Shown here piece after piece: positions 41,586-51,100 of a stretch of 64,000 bases of DNA; position 1 is the stretch's first letter, and the number at the start of each line of letters is the position of its first letter. Both the position numbers and the translations under genes were made by a program. The notes beneath the pieces are model-generated. The model saw only the letters and a list, made by a program, of their open reading frames with translations, was not told the DNA's origin and searched no databases. The stretch is from an uncultured Prevotellaceae bacterium. Lineage in GTDB: Bacteria; Bacteroidota; Bacteroidia; Bacteroidales; Bacteroidaceae. The stretch covers positions 1-64,000 of the forward strand of contig ONCG01000022.1 of assembly GCA_900316285.1 (NCBI GenBank), given 5' to 3'.

Positions 41586-43991
41586 TTACTTCGTTTTGAT
41601 GGTGAGCGAGGCTGTCGGCAGATTGCTCTTGATGCTTACCTGCACATTTCCTTTACTTTTGTTGCTGCGCACGACGAGCAGGGCGCGACCCTTCCAAGTG
41701 GTGGCGCGTGAAGTGGTCTTCGGTTCGCGGTCCTTTAGGTCGGCGGAGGCGAATGCCAAGAGCTGTCCCTGACCCTTCACAATAGCCTCACAGGGGATGG
41801 CGGCATCAGGACACACGCGGCCGTTCTTGTCGACCACCTCAACGGTGATGTATGCCAAGTCCTGACCGTCGGCAGTGATGATTGGCCCCACCCCAGCCCT
41901 CCCCCGTAGGGAGGGAGTATCGGCAGTGAGTCGCAGACGAGCGGGCTCACCGGCGGTAGCGAGTGTGACGTTCTTTCCGCCTGCCTCTGCACGCAGCTCA
42001 CCCGTTTCATAAGGCAACTTGAACACCGCCTTGAACTGTGTCTCACGGCTCACGGCCTTCGTCTCGGCGAGTTTGTCGTTCAGATAGAGTTTCACTTCTG
42101 GCTGTTTGGTATAGACCTCCACCTCGATGGGCTTGCCTTCCCAACCCGGCCAGTTCCACGACTCCCATGTGGGCCACACGCTCCACTGCGTCTCGTGAAT
42201 CTTGCCGCGATAGCCATCGGGCTCCTTCACAGCCATATAAAGAGGAGTGTTCTCGTTCCACAGCATGTCGCGATAATGGCTGATGGGCCGGCGCCAACCA
42301 GTGATGTCGACGTCACCGCAGCAAGCGCCGTGCCAGTCGGGTTGTCCGCCTGGGGCATAGCTCTCGCCCGGACGCTCGCCCTCATAGTAGTAGCGGCCGA
42401 TGCCCGACTCACCGAGGTAGTCGAGACCCGTCCAAACCATATCGCCCACGACGTAAGAGTTGTCGTTCACTGTTGCCCAGTTGCGGAAGGCGTCGCGCGG
42501 ATAACTCTCAGTCTGCCACATTACGCGCTTGGGGTTGCGCTGGTGGTCGCTGGTGTGTTTGAAAATCATGTAGTTGTAGCCGGCAACATCAAGTACGTCG
42601 AAGTGCGGGTCGTAGATTTCCCAGTCGCGGTCCCAAGCACAAAGGGCCTCGGTGATGGGGCGTGTGTTATCTATCTCCAAAACGGCATTCTTCAGCAGAC
42701 GTGCGGTATGGACAACACGCAATTCCTTACGTTCAATGACCTCGTTGCCCAAGCTCCAAGAGATGATGCAGGGATGGTTGCGGTCGCGCAGTACCATTGC
42801 GTGAACATCCTCGCGATAGCACGAGTCGATAAGGGTGGAGTAGTCGTACTTCAGCTTGGCCGAGCGCCAACCATCGAAAGCCTCGCCGATGACCAGCATG
42901 CCAAGCGAGTCGCAGGCATCGAGGAACGCACGCGTGGTGGGATTGTGCGAGGTGCGAATGAGGTTGAAACCAGCCTCCTTCATCAGTCGTACTTTGCGAA
43001 TCTCTGCAGCGTCGAAGGCTCTTGCTCCGAGTACACCGTCGTCGTGATGTACGCAGGCGCCGTTCAGAAGCACTGGCTTACCATTGAGCACAAAGCCTTT
43101 CTCTGCATCGAACGAGAACGAGCGGATGCCGTATTTTGCCGTCTGACGGTCAATTGCCTCATCCTTCATCATCTCCTTCAGTTCCACGGTTGCCTTATAG
43201 AGGTAAGGGTTATCAGTAGACCACAGTTCCGGATTCTGGACAGTAAAGGTGGCTGCGACGCTTTTTGTACTATGAGCTGGTATTTTTACAGGCAAAACCT
43301 CACTCAGGGAGGTCTTCAGCTGTGTGCCGTGAATGACAACGGTCGCTGCACGTTCTTTGTCCGACTCATTCTCAACAGTCACCTCCACGTTGACGGTGGC
43401 TTTGTCGGCCTTCACCTCGGGCGTTGTGACAAATACACCGTTCTGGGCAATATGCAGCGCCGGCATGGTCTCGAGCCACACATGGCGGTAGATGCCCGAG
43501 CCGGAATACCAGCGGCAGTTGGGCTGGAGGCTGTTGTCAACTGTGACAAGCAGTTCATTCTGCCGTTTGTCTTTATATAAATAAGGAGTGATGTCGACGG
43601 TGAACGGCGTGTAGCCGTAGCCGTGCTGACCGGCCTTCTGTCCGTTCACGAACACCTCGGCACGCTGATAGACGCCTTCGAAGAGGAGTTTCACCACCTC
43701 GCCTGCAGGAGTTTTGAACGACTTGAGATACTCGCCTTTGCCGCCTTGGAACCAGCCGCCGCCAGTTCCGGTGGCACCTGTCTCAGGGTTGGGTGCGTCG
43801 AAGATGTCCCAGTCGTGGGGCAAGTCGACCGTAGTTGTTTTCCCATCGCGGGTGAACTGCCAACCGCTGTCGAAGAGTTCTTTGTTTGACAAGGATTTGT
43901 TCTGTCCTGTTTTTGTTGCTTGGCTGTAAGCCTGCATCGTCAGCATGGCCAGAAATACGACCGTGGCTGTCTTTTTAGTGAATTGTTTCAT
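41586..43991 (-). CDS. GH2 beta-galactosidase with DUF4982-type C-terminus
   Basis: An 801-residue secreted GH2 enzyme of the BgaA-like group. A signal peptide covers about 1-24. The sugar-binding domain has FDSGWQFTRDG, VDLPHDWDIFD and CRWYSGSGIYRHVWL. The barrel has acid/base Glu in SWSLGNEVIERKEL and the likely nucleophile in WTGLDYLGESGIG. A DUF4982-like beta domain follows (VEVYTKQPEVKLYLNDKL). Near the C-terminus SLRGRAGVGP is coded by a palindromic repeat. It lies 23 bp after the GH35 gene and 3 bp before the LacZ-type gene, as the middle gene of an operon. Confidence 0.92.
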   Translation of the reverse strand: MKQFTKKTATVVFLAMLTMQAYSQATKTGQNKSLSNKELFDSGWQFTRDGKTTTVDLPHDWDIFDAPNPETGATGTGGGWFQGGKGEYLKSFKTPAGEVVKLLFEGVYQRAEVFVNGQKAGQHGYGYTPFTVDITPYLYKDKRQNELLVTVDNSLQPNCRWYSGSGIYRHVWLETMPALHIAQNGVFVTTPEVKADKATVNVEVTVENESDKERAATVVIHGTQLKTSLSEVLPVKIPAHSTKSVAATFTVQNPELWSTDNPYLYKATVELKEMMKDEAIDRQTAKYGIRSFSFDAEKGFVLNGKPVLLNGACVHHDDGVLGARAFDAAEIRKVRLMKEAGFNLIRTSHNPTTRAFLDACDSLGMLVIGEAFDGWRSAKLKYDYSTLIDSCYREDVHAMVLRDRNHPCIISWSLGNEVIERKELRVVHTARLLKNAVLEIDNTRPITEALCAWDRDWEIYDPHFDVLDVAGYNYMIFKHTSDHQRNPKRVMWQTESYPRDAFRNWATVNDNSYVVGDMVWTGLDYLGESGIGRYYYEGERPGESYAPGGQPDWHGACCGDVDITGWRRPISHYRDMLWNENTPLYMAVKEPDGYRGKIHETQWSVWPTWESWNWPGWEGKPIEVEVYTKQPEVKLYLNDKLAETKAVSRETQFKAVFKLPYETGELRAEAGGKNVTLATAGEPARLRLTADTPSLRGRAGVGPIITADGQDLAYITVEVVDKNGRVCPDAAIPCEAIVKGQGQLLAFASADLKDREPKTTSRATTWKGRALLVVRSNKSKGNVQVSIKSNLPTASLTIKTK
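41886..41918. repeat. Palindromic repeat copy inside the second GH2 gene
   Basis: CCCCACCCCAGCCCTCCCCC then GTAGGGAGGGAG; translated on the minus strand as TPSLRGRAGVGP between two beta-strands of the C-terminal domain. Confidence 0.78.
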
Positions 43992-44014
43992 AAGGTAGTT
44001 ATTTGATGATTTTA

Positions 44015-45694
44015 TTATTTGTATTCATATAGTTGAATGTGTAGGATTTTCCAATCTCCGACGCTGATGCGGGCGTGACGGCCCTGATGACTCTGGTCGC
44101 CGTTGTCACGGCGGAGGTAGTGCATCTGTCCTTGTTCGTCGATGCGAACTTCGTCGACGGAAAGTAGACCGAGACGAGAACCGGTGAACGGTTTGATGGG
44201 TGTCTGCGATGTGCCTCCTGCTTCGGCAAAACCGTCCTCGCCCAGTTTCTTCTGCTGTTCTCCTACGCCTGCACGCGACGCTTCTTGCTCTTTCTCTGTA
44301 CGCGTCTTGAAATCAATGACGACACCGCTGCCAGCCAGCAGATAGTCGTACTTGCCCAGTCGCACGAGCATCGCTCCGCCTTCAGGCCAAATGGAGCCGT
44401 CGGTGGCACGAGGGTCCCAAGGCAGCGTGAAATAGTGGCGACAGGTCATCAGCACACCCTCGTCGTCGATGATGCGCTCGCGGTCTTCCTGGTCGAAGAG
44501 CAAGCCCCAGGTGTTCTGTGGCTTTACTCTGAAGACTTGCGACAAGAGGTTGTACGCCTTTGTTACCGATTGCGTTTCTTCTGGCGATGCTTGGTCGATG
44601 GCAAAGGGTGAGAAGCCCAGCGCCTGATGCTCACCGAAGGCATAGAGGGCACGCACACCGCTATTTGTGCAGCAGCGGCTCTCGGGGATGAAGAGGCGGT
44701 TCTTTATCTCGCGGCTCTCGCGGCCCATGCTATACTTTTTGTCTGTTGCCTTCAGGTTTTCCTGCGGTCGTAGAGGCATTGCATATTGTGCGGCCCACGA
44801 CTTGAAGCCTGTATCATAGATGTCGGGGGCGAGGAAGTCGATGCTGGGAGCACCAGCCTTCCAAATGTCGGCAAGATGAGCCAACGGGCCTGCCGACGGA
44901 TATTCGCCAGGCTTGCGCCCTCGGCTGTTCATCGCGGCATTCACATAGAGTGGTATGTTGTGAATGCGTCTCGCTGCCTTCGCCAGGTGTTCCACGTAGC
45001 AGGCATAGTGCCAGGCCATGAATTTCTCGTCGGCATAGTCGTCGGTGCCAAACACCTCTGCCCATGTGCCTTTCTTCTTGCTGTTCAGCGCTTTGAGCAA
45101 TGTTGGTGGCACAAGTTGTCGATAGGCTTTCTCAGCCAAAGGAGAGTGGTCGCGAGCCGATTCCAGCATGCCAATCTCGTTCTCAATCTGCATCATCACA
45201 ACCACCTCGCGCTGTGGGTCCTTCTGAGCGATGTGCTGCATCAGGGCGGAGAAAGCCTTCAGGTCGGCCTGCAACACGTTGTCGCTGAAACAGGAGGCAA
45301 TCTCCAATGGCTTGCCCTCAGACGTCACCGCTCTTGGGAAGCGTTTCACATCGCGTTTGAACCACGCTGGTGCATAGCACGACATAGAATTTTTCCATAC
45401 GCCGAACCAGAGAGGCACGATTTTCAGTCCTTGCTGCCGGGCTACATCAATGGTGCTGTCTACGAGTGTGAAGTCCCAGTGTCCCTCCACAGGCTCCATC
45501 AGTTCCCAATAAACGGGAACCAGCACCGTGTTCAGCCCCAGCGCTTTCATGCGGGGTAGCACTTCATCGATATCCTCCACCGACGTCGCTGCCGAGTTAC
45601 TCAGCTCGCCGCCAAGAATACGGAAGTTGTTTTGCTGTGCGCTGACGCATATAGTGATGAACATCCCTACCAGGATGGATGTGAATCGTTTCAT
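44015..45694 (-). CDS. GH35-type beta-galactosidase with DUF5597
   Basis: A 559-residue secreted glycosidase. A signal peptide (1-19) is followed by a TIM barrel in GH35/GH42 style: LGGELSNSAATSVEDID, LNTVLVPVYWELMEPVEGHWDF and the acid/base Glu in MMQIENEIGML. The DUF5597 domain common in Bacteroidetes enzymes follows (SVTKAYNLLSQVFRVKPQNT). It is the first gene of the GH35-GH2-GH2 operon and divergent from the AraC-type regulator. Beta-galactosidase is the best guess from family and context, but a related exo-activity is possible. Confidence 0.85.
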   Translation of the reverse strand: MKRFTSILVGMFITICVSAQQNNFRILGGELSNSAATSVEDIDEVLPRMKALGLNTVLVPVYWELMEPVEGHWDFTLVDSTIDVARQQGLKIVPLWFGVWKNSMSCYAPAWFKRDVKRFPRAVTSEGKPLEIASCFSDNVLQADLKAFSALMQHIAQKDPQREVVVMMQIENEIGMLESARDHSPLAEKAYRQLVPPTLLKALNSKKKGTWAEVFGTDDYADEKFMAWHYACYVEHLAKAARRIHNIPLYVNAAMNSRGRKPGEYPSAGPLAHLADIWKAGAPSIDFLAPDIYDTGFKSWAAQYAMPLRPQENLKATDKKYSMGRESREIKNRLFIPESRCCTNSGVRALYAFGEHQALGFSPFAIDQASPEETQSVTKAYNLLSQVFRVKPQNTWGLLFDQEDRERIIDDEGVLMTCRHYFTLPWDPRATDGSIWPEGGAMLVRLGKYDYLLAGSGVVIDFKTRTEKEQEASRAGVGEQQKKLGEDGFAEAGGTSQTPIKPFTGSRLGLLSVDEVRIDEQGQMHYLRRDNGDQSHQGRHARISVGDWKILHIQLYEYK

Positions 45695-45752
45695 TGTTCT
45701 CTGTTTCAGTAATTATTTCCTTTTTACTATCGACCGTAAAAGAATGTGGTGA

Positions 45753-45760
45753 CAAAGTTA
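45753..45760 (-). promoter_or_regulatory. -7 element of the GH35 operon
   Basis: TAACTTTG on the minus strand, about 59 bp before the GH35 start. No clear -33; activation by the divergent regulator would fit that. Confidence 0.5.
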
Positions 45761-45803
45761 CAAAAAAATAATCAGAATGTTTCTTTTCTTCGCAAGAAAT
45801 CAT

Positions 45804-45811
45804 TAATTTTG
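45804..45811 (+). promoter_or_regulatory. -7 element of the regulator gene
   Basis: TAATTTTG followed by C, 75 bp before the ATG at 45886. No clear -33. Confidence 0.45.
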
Positions 45812-45885
45812 CACTTGAATCCAATAAGGTTGGCTCTTTTTGATGAAGTGACACACCATTTTGCGGACTCAAAAGAAAAACAATC

Positions 45886-47913
45886 ATGAAGCAGAAAAAA
45901 CTGATGATGATAGCCCTGATGCTTGTGACGCTTCTCCTAACGGGATGTGTCCAGAAGCATCGTGTGCAGCATTATCCAAGCCCTACTGATACACTCTATA
46001 CGGAGAGTAAGGCAATGGACATCTATGGGCAAGACCCTTTGCGGGCTCTGCAAATCATAGACTCGGCGGAAGTTGTTGGCAACTTGTCGGCATTTCGTGC
46101 CAGTCTGCTACGTGCGGCGGTGTATTCCTACCCAGGCGAAGCCATCAATCCTGATACAGCACGACAAATCTGCGTGTCGCTGCTCGAACACGACTCTGTG
46201 CGTCTGAACACTGAAAACCATATGGCCGTACTGCGACTGCTCACCGATGTGGCTCGTATCAGCCTTGACTACGAGGATCAGGTGCGTTGGTCGACGCAAC
46301 TCGCCACGCTCTGCCGCAAGTGTTCGAAAGACGAGCATAGTGCCGAAGCCATCGAAGCATTGCGTGCGGAGTCGGAGATTGGCATTGCCCTCACGCATCT
46401 GGGACAGCGTGAGGAAGGCTTTGCGATGATCGACCATGCTATCGAAGAACTCGACAACGAACGCCACTTCAACGAACTCGATGCGTGCATCGTGGCTATG
46501 AAGCGCAAGCTCACGGCACTGAGCTTGTTACCGGCTGTCTCCCTGCCTGACGATTCCATCACTGCAGAGAAACGCTACGCTGACATCATTCAGTTGGCTG
46601 AACGTTTCATCGCCAAACTCGACGACTACGAGCAACATCCTGCCGACTATGCCGACGGTTCGGAACGCGAACCCGACATCGACGATGTGCCTGGCTATTG
46701 CGACTTTTATCGCTCGCAGGCCTATGCCTTCCTGGCTAATGCCTATGCCAATAGCGGTAAGAAGTCGAAAGCGAAGGAGCTTGTATCTCTCTTCGAACAG
46801 ACTGATTTTGGCAAGACCCTCAACGGTCGCAATGCCATAGCCGGCACTCAGTGTCTGCTGGGCGATTATGACAAGATGTTGGCCACCTACGACGAGATGG
46901 ACCGTCTCGTGGGTGCCGACACGCTGAGTTCAAACTATGTGAACGAGTTGCGCAATCGCGCTGTTGCAGCTGCTGCCCGCGGCGACCAGACGGCCAGTCA
47001 ACAATACTGGCAGCGCTACGCAACATTGTGCGAGGTGGTGAACGACCAACTGCAGGCCAGTCAAGCTCACAACTATGCTGCTCGCTATCAAGCGCAAGAA
47101 CTGCAGATGGCACTGCAGAAAGAGAGCGCTGCCAAGTCAAGAAGCACGTTAATCAGTGCCATCTTCGGCCTCGCCTTCTGCTTCACGCTCGCGTTCCTTC
47201 TTTATTTCTTCCGTCAGCGCCGTGTGTTGAAGCGTAAGAATCGCATCCTCGTTCGCCAGATTACGGAAGCGATGAAGTATAAGGATATGTATAGGAATCA
47301 ATCCCTGTCTCTCCAAAAAGATGGGGAAAATGCATCCCCGTCGATTTCTGGACAAGACTCGCCCGTTCCCGCTCCGACAAGCAACGCAAGCACCACCGAT
47401 GGCCAGACACCTGCAAAAGCCCCTGCTCGTCACCCCAAGAAAAGCACAACACCCTCAAAGACTAATGAAGCCCCCTCGGGGGCGACTGGGGTCTTTAGAG
47501 CAGCCACCGGTGTGGCTGAGGCCCCACAAAGGGGAGCAAATCCCTCATTTGCGACGGAGGGCGTAGGGGGAGCTTCCTCTCTCTTCAACCACCTCAGCCA
47601 AGTTATCATCGACGAACAGCTTTTCCTCAATCCCGAATTCGACCGGCATGCTGCTATGGAACGTTTCCATCTGTCGAAGGAACGCATCGGCACCGCTTTT
47701 GCACAGGGCAGCGACTACGCTTCGTTGGCAGCCTTCATCACAGCTTGTCGTGTGGAGTATGCCGCCCGTCTGTTGCGCCAGCAGCCCTCGCTCCCTATCA
47801 CACAAGTAGCTATAGCCAGTGGCTTCTCCAGCACCAACCACTTCGGTCGCGCCTTTAAGTCCATTTATGGCCTCTCACCCACAGAGTATCGGGCAGCCAA
47901 GGTTGATCAGTAA
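45886..47913 (+). CDS. Membrane-bound TPR protein with AraC-type HTH domain
   Basis: A 675-residue one-component regulator. It starts with a lipobox-like signal (LLLTGC, residues 16-21), then a TPR-like helical region to about 410, a membrane helix near 420-445 (FGLAFCFTLAFLLYFF) and a basic segment (RQRRVLKRKNRIL). A linker leads to a C-terminal AraC HTH domain (ITQVAIASGFSSTNHFGRAFKSIYGLSPTEYR). The expected arrangement is a periplasmic sensor and cytoplasmic DNA binding, but the lipobox is odd for an inner-membrane regulator. The linker contains a ~35-residue insert coded by palindromic repeats. It is divergent from the GH35-GH2-GH2 operon, which it probably controls. Confidence 0.82.
   Translation: MKQKKLMMIALMLVTLLLTGCVQKHRVQHYPSPTDTLYTESKAMDIYGQDPLRALQIIDSAEVVGNLSAFRASLLRAAVYSYPGEAINPDTARQICVSLLEHDSVRLNTENHMAVLRLLTDVARISLDYEDQVRWSTQLATLCRKCSKDEHSAEAIEALRAESEIGIALTHLGQREEGFAMIDHAIEELDNERHFNELDACIVAMKRKLTALSLLPAVSLPDDSITAEKRYADIIQLAERFIAKLDDYEQHPADYADGSEREPDIDDVPGYCDFYRSQAYAFLANAYANSGKKSKAKELVSLFEQTDFGKTLNGRNAIAGTQCLLGDYDKMLATYDEMDRLVGADTLSSNYVNELRNRAVAAAARGDQTASQQYWQRYATLCEVVNDQLQASQAHNYAARYQAQELQMALQKESAAKSRSTLISAIFGLAFCFTLAFLLYFFRQRRVLKRKNRILVRQITEAMKYKDMYRNQSLSLQKDGENASPSISGQDSPVPAPTSNASTTDGQTPAKAPARHPKKSTTPSKTNEAPSGATGVFRAATGVAEAPQRGANPSFATEGVGGASSLFNHLSQVIIDEQLFLNPEFDRHAAMERFHLSKERIGTAFAQGSDYASLAAFITACRVEYAARLLRQQPSLPITQVAIASGFSSTNHFGRAFKSIYGLSPTEYRAAKVDQ
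47470..47573. repeat. Translated copy of the long GC-rich repeat
   Basis: 47482-47550 matches the intergenic copy at 23479-23547. Here it is read in frame as part of GATGVFRAATGVAEAPQRGA within the regulator's linker. Confidence 0.85.
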
Positions 47914-47982
47914 ACCTCAGCGAATCCTCGAGTTGTCAATTCAATTCATTGATTCATCGAGTTCTTCTATCATACTCATCAC

Positions 47983-48013
47983 AAAAGGCGTGCCGTCGGT
48001 GCGCCTTTTTTTT
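47983..48013 (+). terminator. Terminator of the regulator gene
   Basis: AAAAGGCG (47983-47990) pairs with CGCCTTTT (48002-48009), inner stem CCG-T-CGG, followed by a T-run. Confidence 0.85.
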
Positions 48014-48063
48014 GTTTTGAACCCCACAGCAGCTGCATTGAAAAGTCGTAATTTGCCTCCTAT

Positions 48064-48100
48064 ACCCTGCAATTTGTCCGAAACGACCCTGCAATTTGTC
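48064..48100 (+). promoter_or_regulatory. Twin 15-bp boxes upstream of the BspA-like operon
   Basis: ACCCTGCAATTTGTC occurs at 48064-48078 and 48086-48100, 22 bp apart start to start. The second box ends 7 bp before the -33 TTG. The same pair with the same geometry precedes the second BspA-like gene (58660-58696). Confidence 0.85.
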
Positions 48101-48107
48101 TTACGTA

Positions 48108-48139
48108 TTGTCTGTGTACACCAAAATTGCTAACTTTGC
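48108..48139 (+). promoter_or_regulatory. Promoter of the BspA-like operon
   Basis: TTG (48108-48110), 20-bp spacer, TAACTTTGC (48131-48139), about 48 bp before the ATG at 48187. Confidence 0.8.
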
Positions 48140-48186
48140 GCGATAATAATGTCCACGCATGTGTAAAGAATCAAAGTATAGATAAT

Positions 48187-51100
48187 ATGAAAAAGAAAGT
48201 ATTTTGTATGATTGCAGCCCTGTTCACCATGGTGGCAGGCATGCACGCTCAAACCGAAGAAGTCGTTACCAGCGGCACGTGTGGTGACTGCACCTGGAGT
48301 TTCGACGCGGACAAAAATGTAATGACCATCAGCCCCGTCGCAGGAGGTACAGGACGTCTGGCGGACTTCCCCGACATCATGGAGGCCGTGAATCAAGGAG
48401 GTGTTGACGAAGAGACTCAAGCAGAGCTATTTAAAAGGCCATGGGGCGATTTCAGTCAAGACATCAAACAATTGATTATTGAAGACGGCGTGACCTACAT
48501 CGGTAAGTGGTGCTTCATACTGATAGCCCTCGAAGAGGTCGTTATCCCACAAAGCGTGACTGAAATCGGCGCTGGGGCCTTTATGTGTAATTTCGGCCTC
48601 AAGAAAGTCGTTATCGGTGAAGGTGTGGAAACAATCGGCAAGATGGCCTTCTTTATGACACGCCCCGAAGAACTCATCGTCGGTTCCAACGTAAAATATG
48701 TGGGCGAAGCGGCCTTAGGTGTTAGCGAACGTATAAATGTTACCTGCCTCGGACCTGCTTTTGAGGAATGGGATGAATACACTGAAGACATTGACGCAAA
48801 GTCGACTATTTATGTCTTGGAAAACAAATATGAGGGATGGGCGGAAAAATATCCTAAGCTAATTGACAACTTCCGCTATAATGTTGAAGGAACTCAATGG
48901 ACGTCGGGCGATTGCCATGTACAGCTGAACACCGACAATACGATTACCGTCAGCGGCACAGGAGCTATGGCCGACTATGCCAGTACCGACGATGTGCCTT
49001 GGAAAGAATTTAGCACCAAGGTGAGAAGAGTCACCTTTGAAAACGGAGTGACAAAGATAGGCAAAAATGCTTTTGACGGTTTCACCACGGCATTGAATGT
49101 TGAGGTAGAAGGCGACCAACTTGCTACATGGGAAGGCGCAGCCACCGACTTCAGCGAAGGCACCACATTCCACTTCAACAAGGATGGCCAATGGCTCGAA
49201 AAGTTCCCTGCCTTGCTCAATCGCTCATACGAGATAGCTTGCGGTGGAAGCCTCTACTGGAACTACGACAAGACCAACAAGGTGCTTAACTTCTACAAGA
49301 AAGTTTACGAAGAGTCGGGCGAAATGAACAACTATGGTGACACTGATGAAACAAGGCCCTCCTGGTATCCTCTGCGCGAAGTCGTGGACACGGTGAAATT
49401 TGCCCATGGCTTGAAATACATTGGAGCCTACGCATTCAACGACTTCATTCATCTCAAGGCTGCAGATATGCCAAGCACACTGACCAACTGCGGCGAAGCG
49501 GCATTCCAGTATACAAGCATCGAGCGCTTCGAGTTCCCGTCCTCCATGACGACCATCCCTGCCCGCATTTTCAACACGGCACACTTAACGGATGTAATCA
49601 TCCCCGAAGGCGTGACCGAAATCGGCGAAAAGGCATTCCAGTTCTGCAGCCATCTTGAAAAACTGTATCTGCCGAGGACATTGAAAACCATCGGTGCGAA
49701 TGCCTTTAACCTTGTCATTGACAATATTGATGTATATGTCACGTCGGCAAAGCCCAGCGACATCACATGGACATCGGAGTCAACGGACTTTGGCCCCAGT
49801 ACCCGTTTTCACGTGCTGTCGGGAATGACGAGCGTTTGGAACGCTGCTCACCCGAATGCCCTGGTGCAGTATGTGGAAATGACCTATACCGAAGACAACC
49901 CATATGAAGTGAGGACCATCGACGACTGGCGGCACCTGCGCGATATGGTGAACAATGGTGCCAGACCCATTTACGCCAAGATGATGAACGATATCAACAT
50001 GGGCAACACAAGCGACTTCCTGGGCACTCAAGAACACCCGTTCAATGGCGTGTTCGATGGACAAGGCTACACCTGGAATGGCGACTTTGACGAAGCACCG
50101 CATGGCCATAACTATCGCGCTCCGTTCCGTTACATTAACGGGGCCACCATTCGTAACCTCAGAGTGACAGGACGACAGCGGAACTATACTGCACGTGAAG
50201 GCTCCCCGTCAGGCCCTGGGTTGAGCTATACGCGTATCAATGCATCGAATTATTGCGGTGGCATCGTCGGCATGGTCTCGGGTACTGACAACGTCATTGA
50301 AAGTTGCACGATGAGCGGCAGGTTCCATTATGGCAACAAGTATTGCGGTGGTATCGCAGGCTATGTAGCTCCCGAAGGCAGTCTCGATATTCGCAATACC
50401 CTTTTCGATGGCAAATTTGAAATGGGTGCTGATTACTATCATGGGTGGTATGCACCTCAAGGTTATCAATATGATGGGCCGAAGCCCGTCGCTTGCTCGC
50501 CTTTCGTAGGACAGAACGAGGGCACCCTGAATGTCACCGACTGCTATTATGCCGGCTTTGCCGACACGAAATGGAACAAAGGATGCAACGTCATCGTCGG
50601 CGAAACCAAAAGCGGTGCACAGACCAATGTCGACAACTGCTACTATATCCTTAACGGCGACGAATTGGATGCGCCGGAAGGAACCACCGAAGCTAAGGAC
50701 ATGGAGGTTGGTCAGATTGAAAGAGAACTCGGTGCTATGTGGCAACTGGACGGCGAGACCACCGTCAAACCCTATCTCGTCGTCGAAGACTTCGAAGGTG
50801 AGGGGACAAGGGCTAAACCATACCTCATCAACTCTGAGCACAACTGGCGCCAATACATCTATCACTCCCGCTTCTATCCAAATTATTCCGATAAGATGTG
50901 GAAGCAGACGGCCGACATCACCACCACCAAGTGGGGTGCGAAACTACTCCAAAATGATAACGCTCCCATCTACGACGGCGACAATTACACGCTGAATATC
51001 GATATAGAAACGACGAGGCCATTTGCTGCTCCATTCAGGCTTATCAACAATGGAACCATCAAGAATCTGATGGTCAAGGGCAGCGTCAAGGGCGGCTTGC

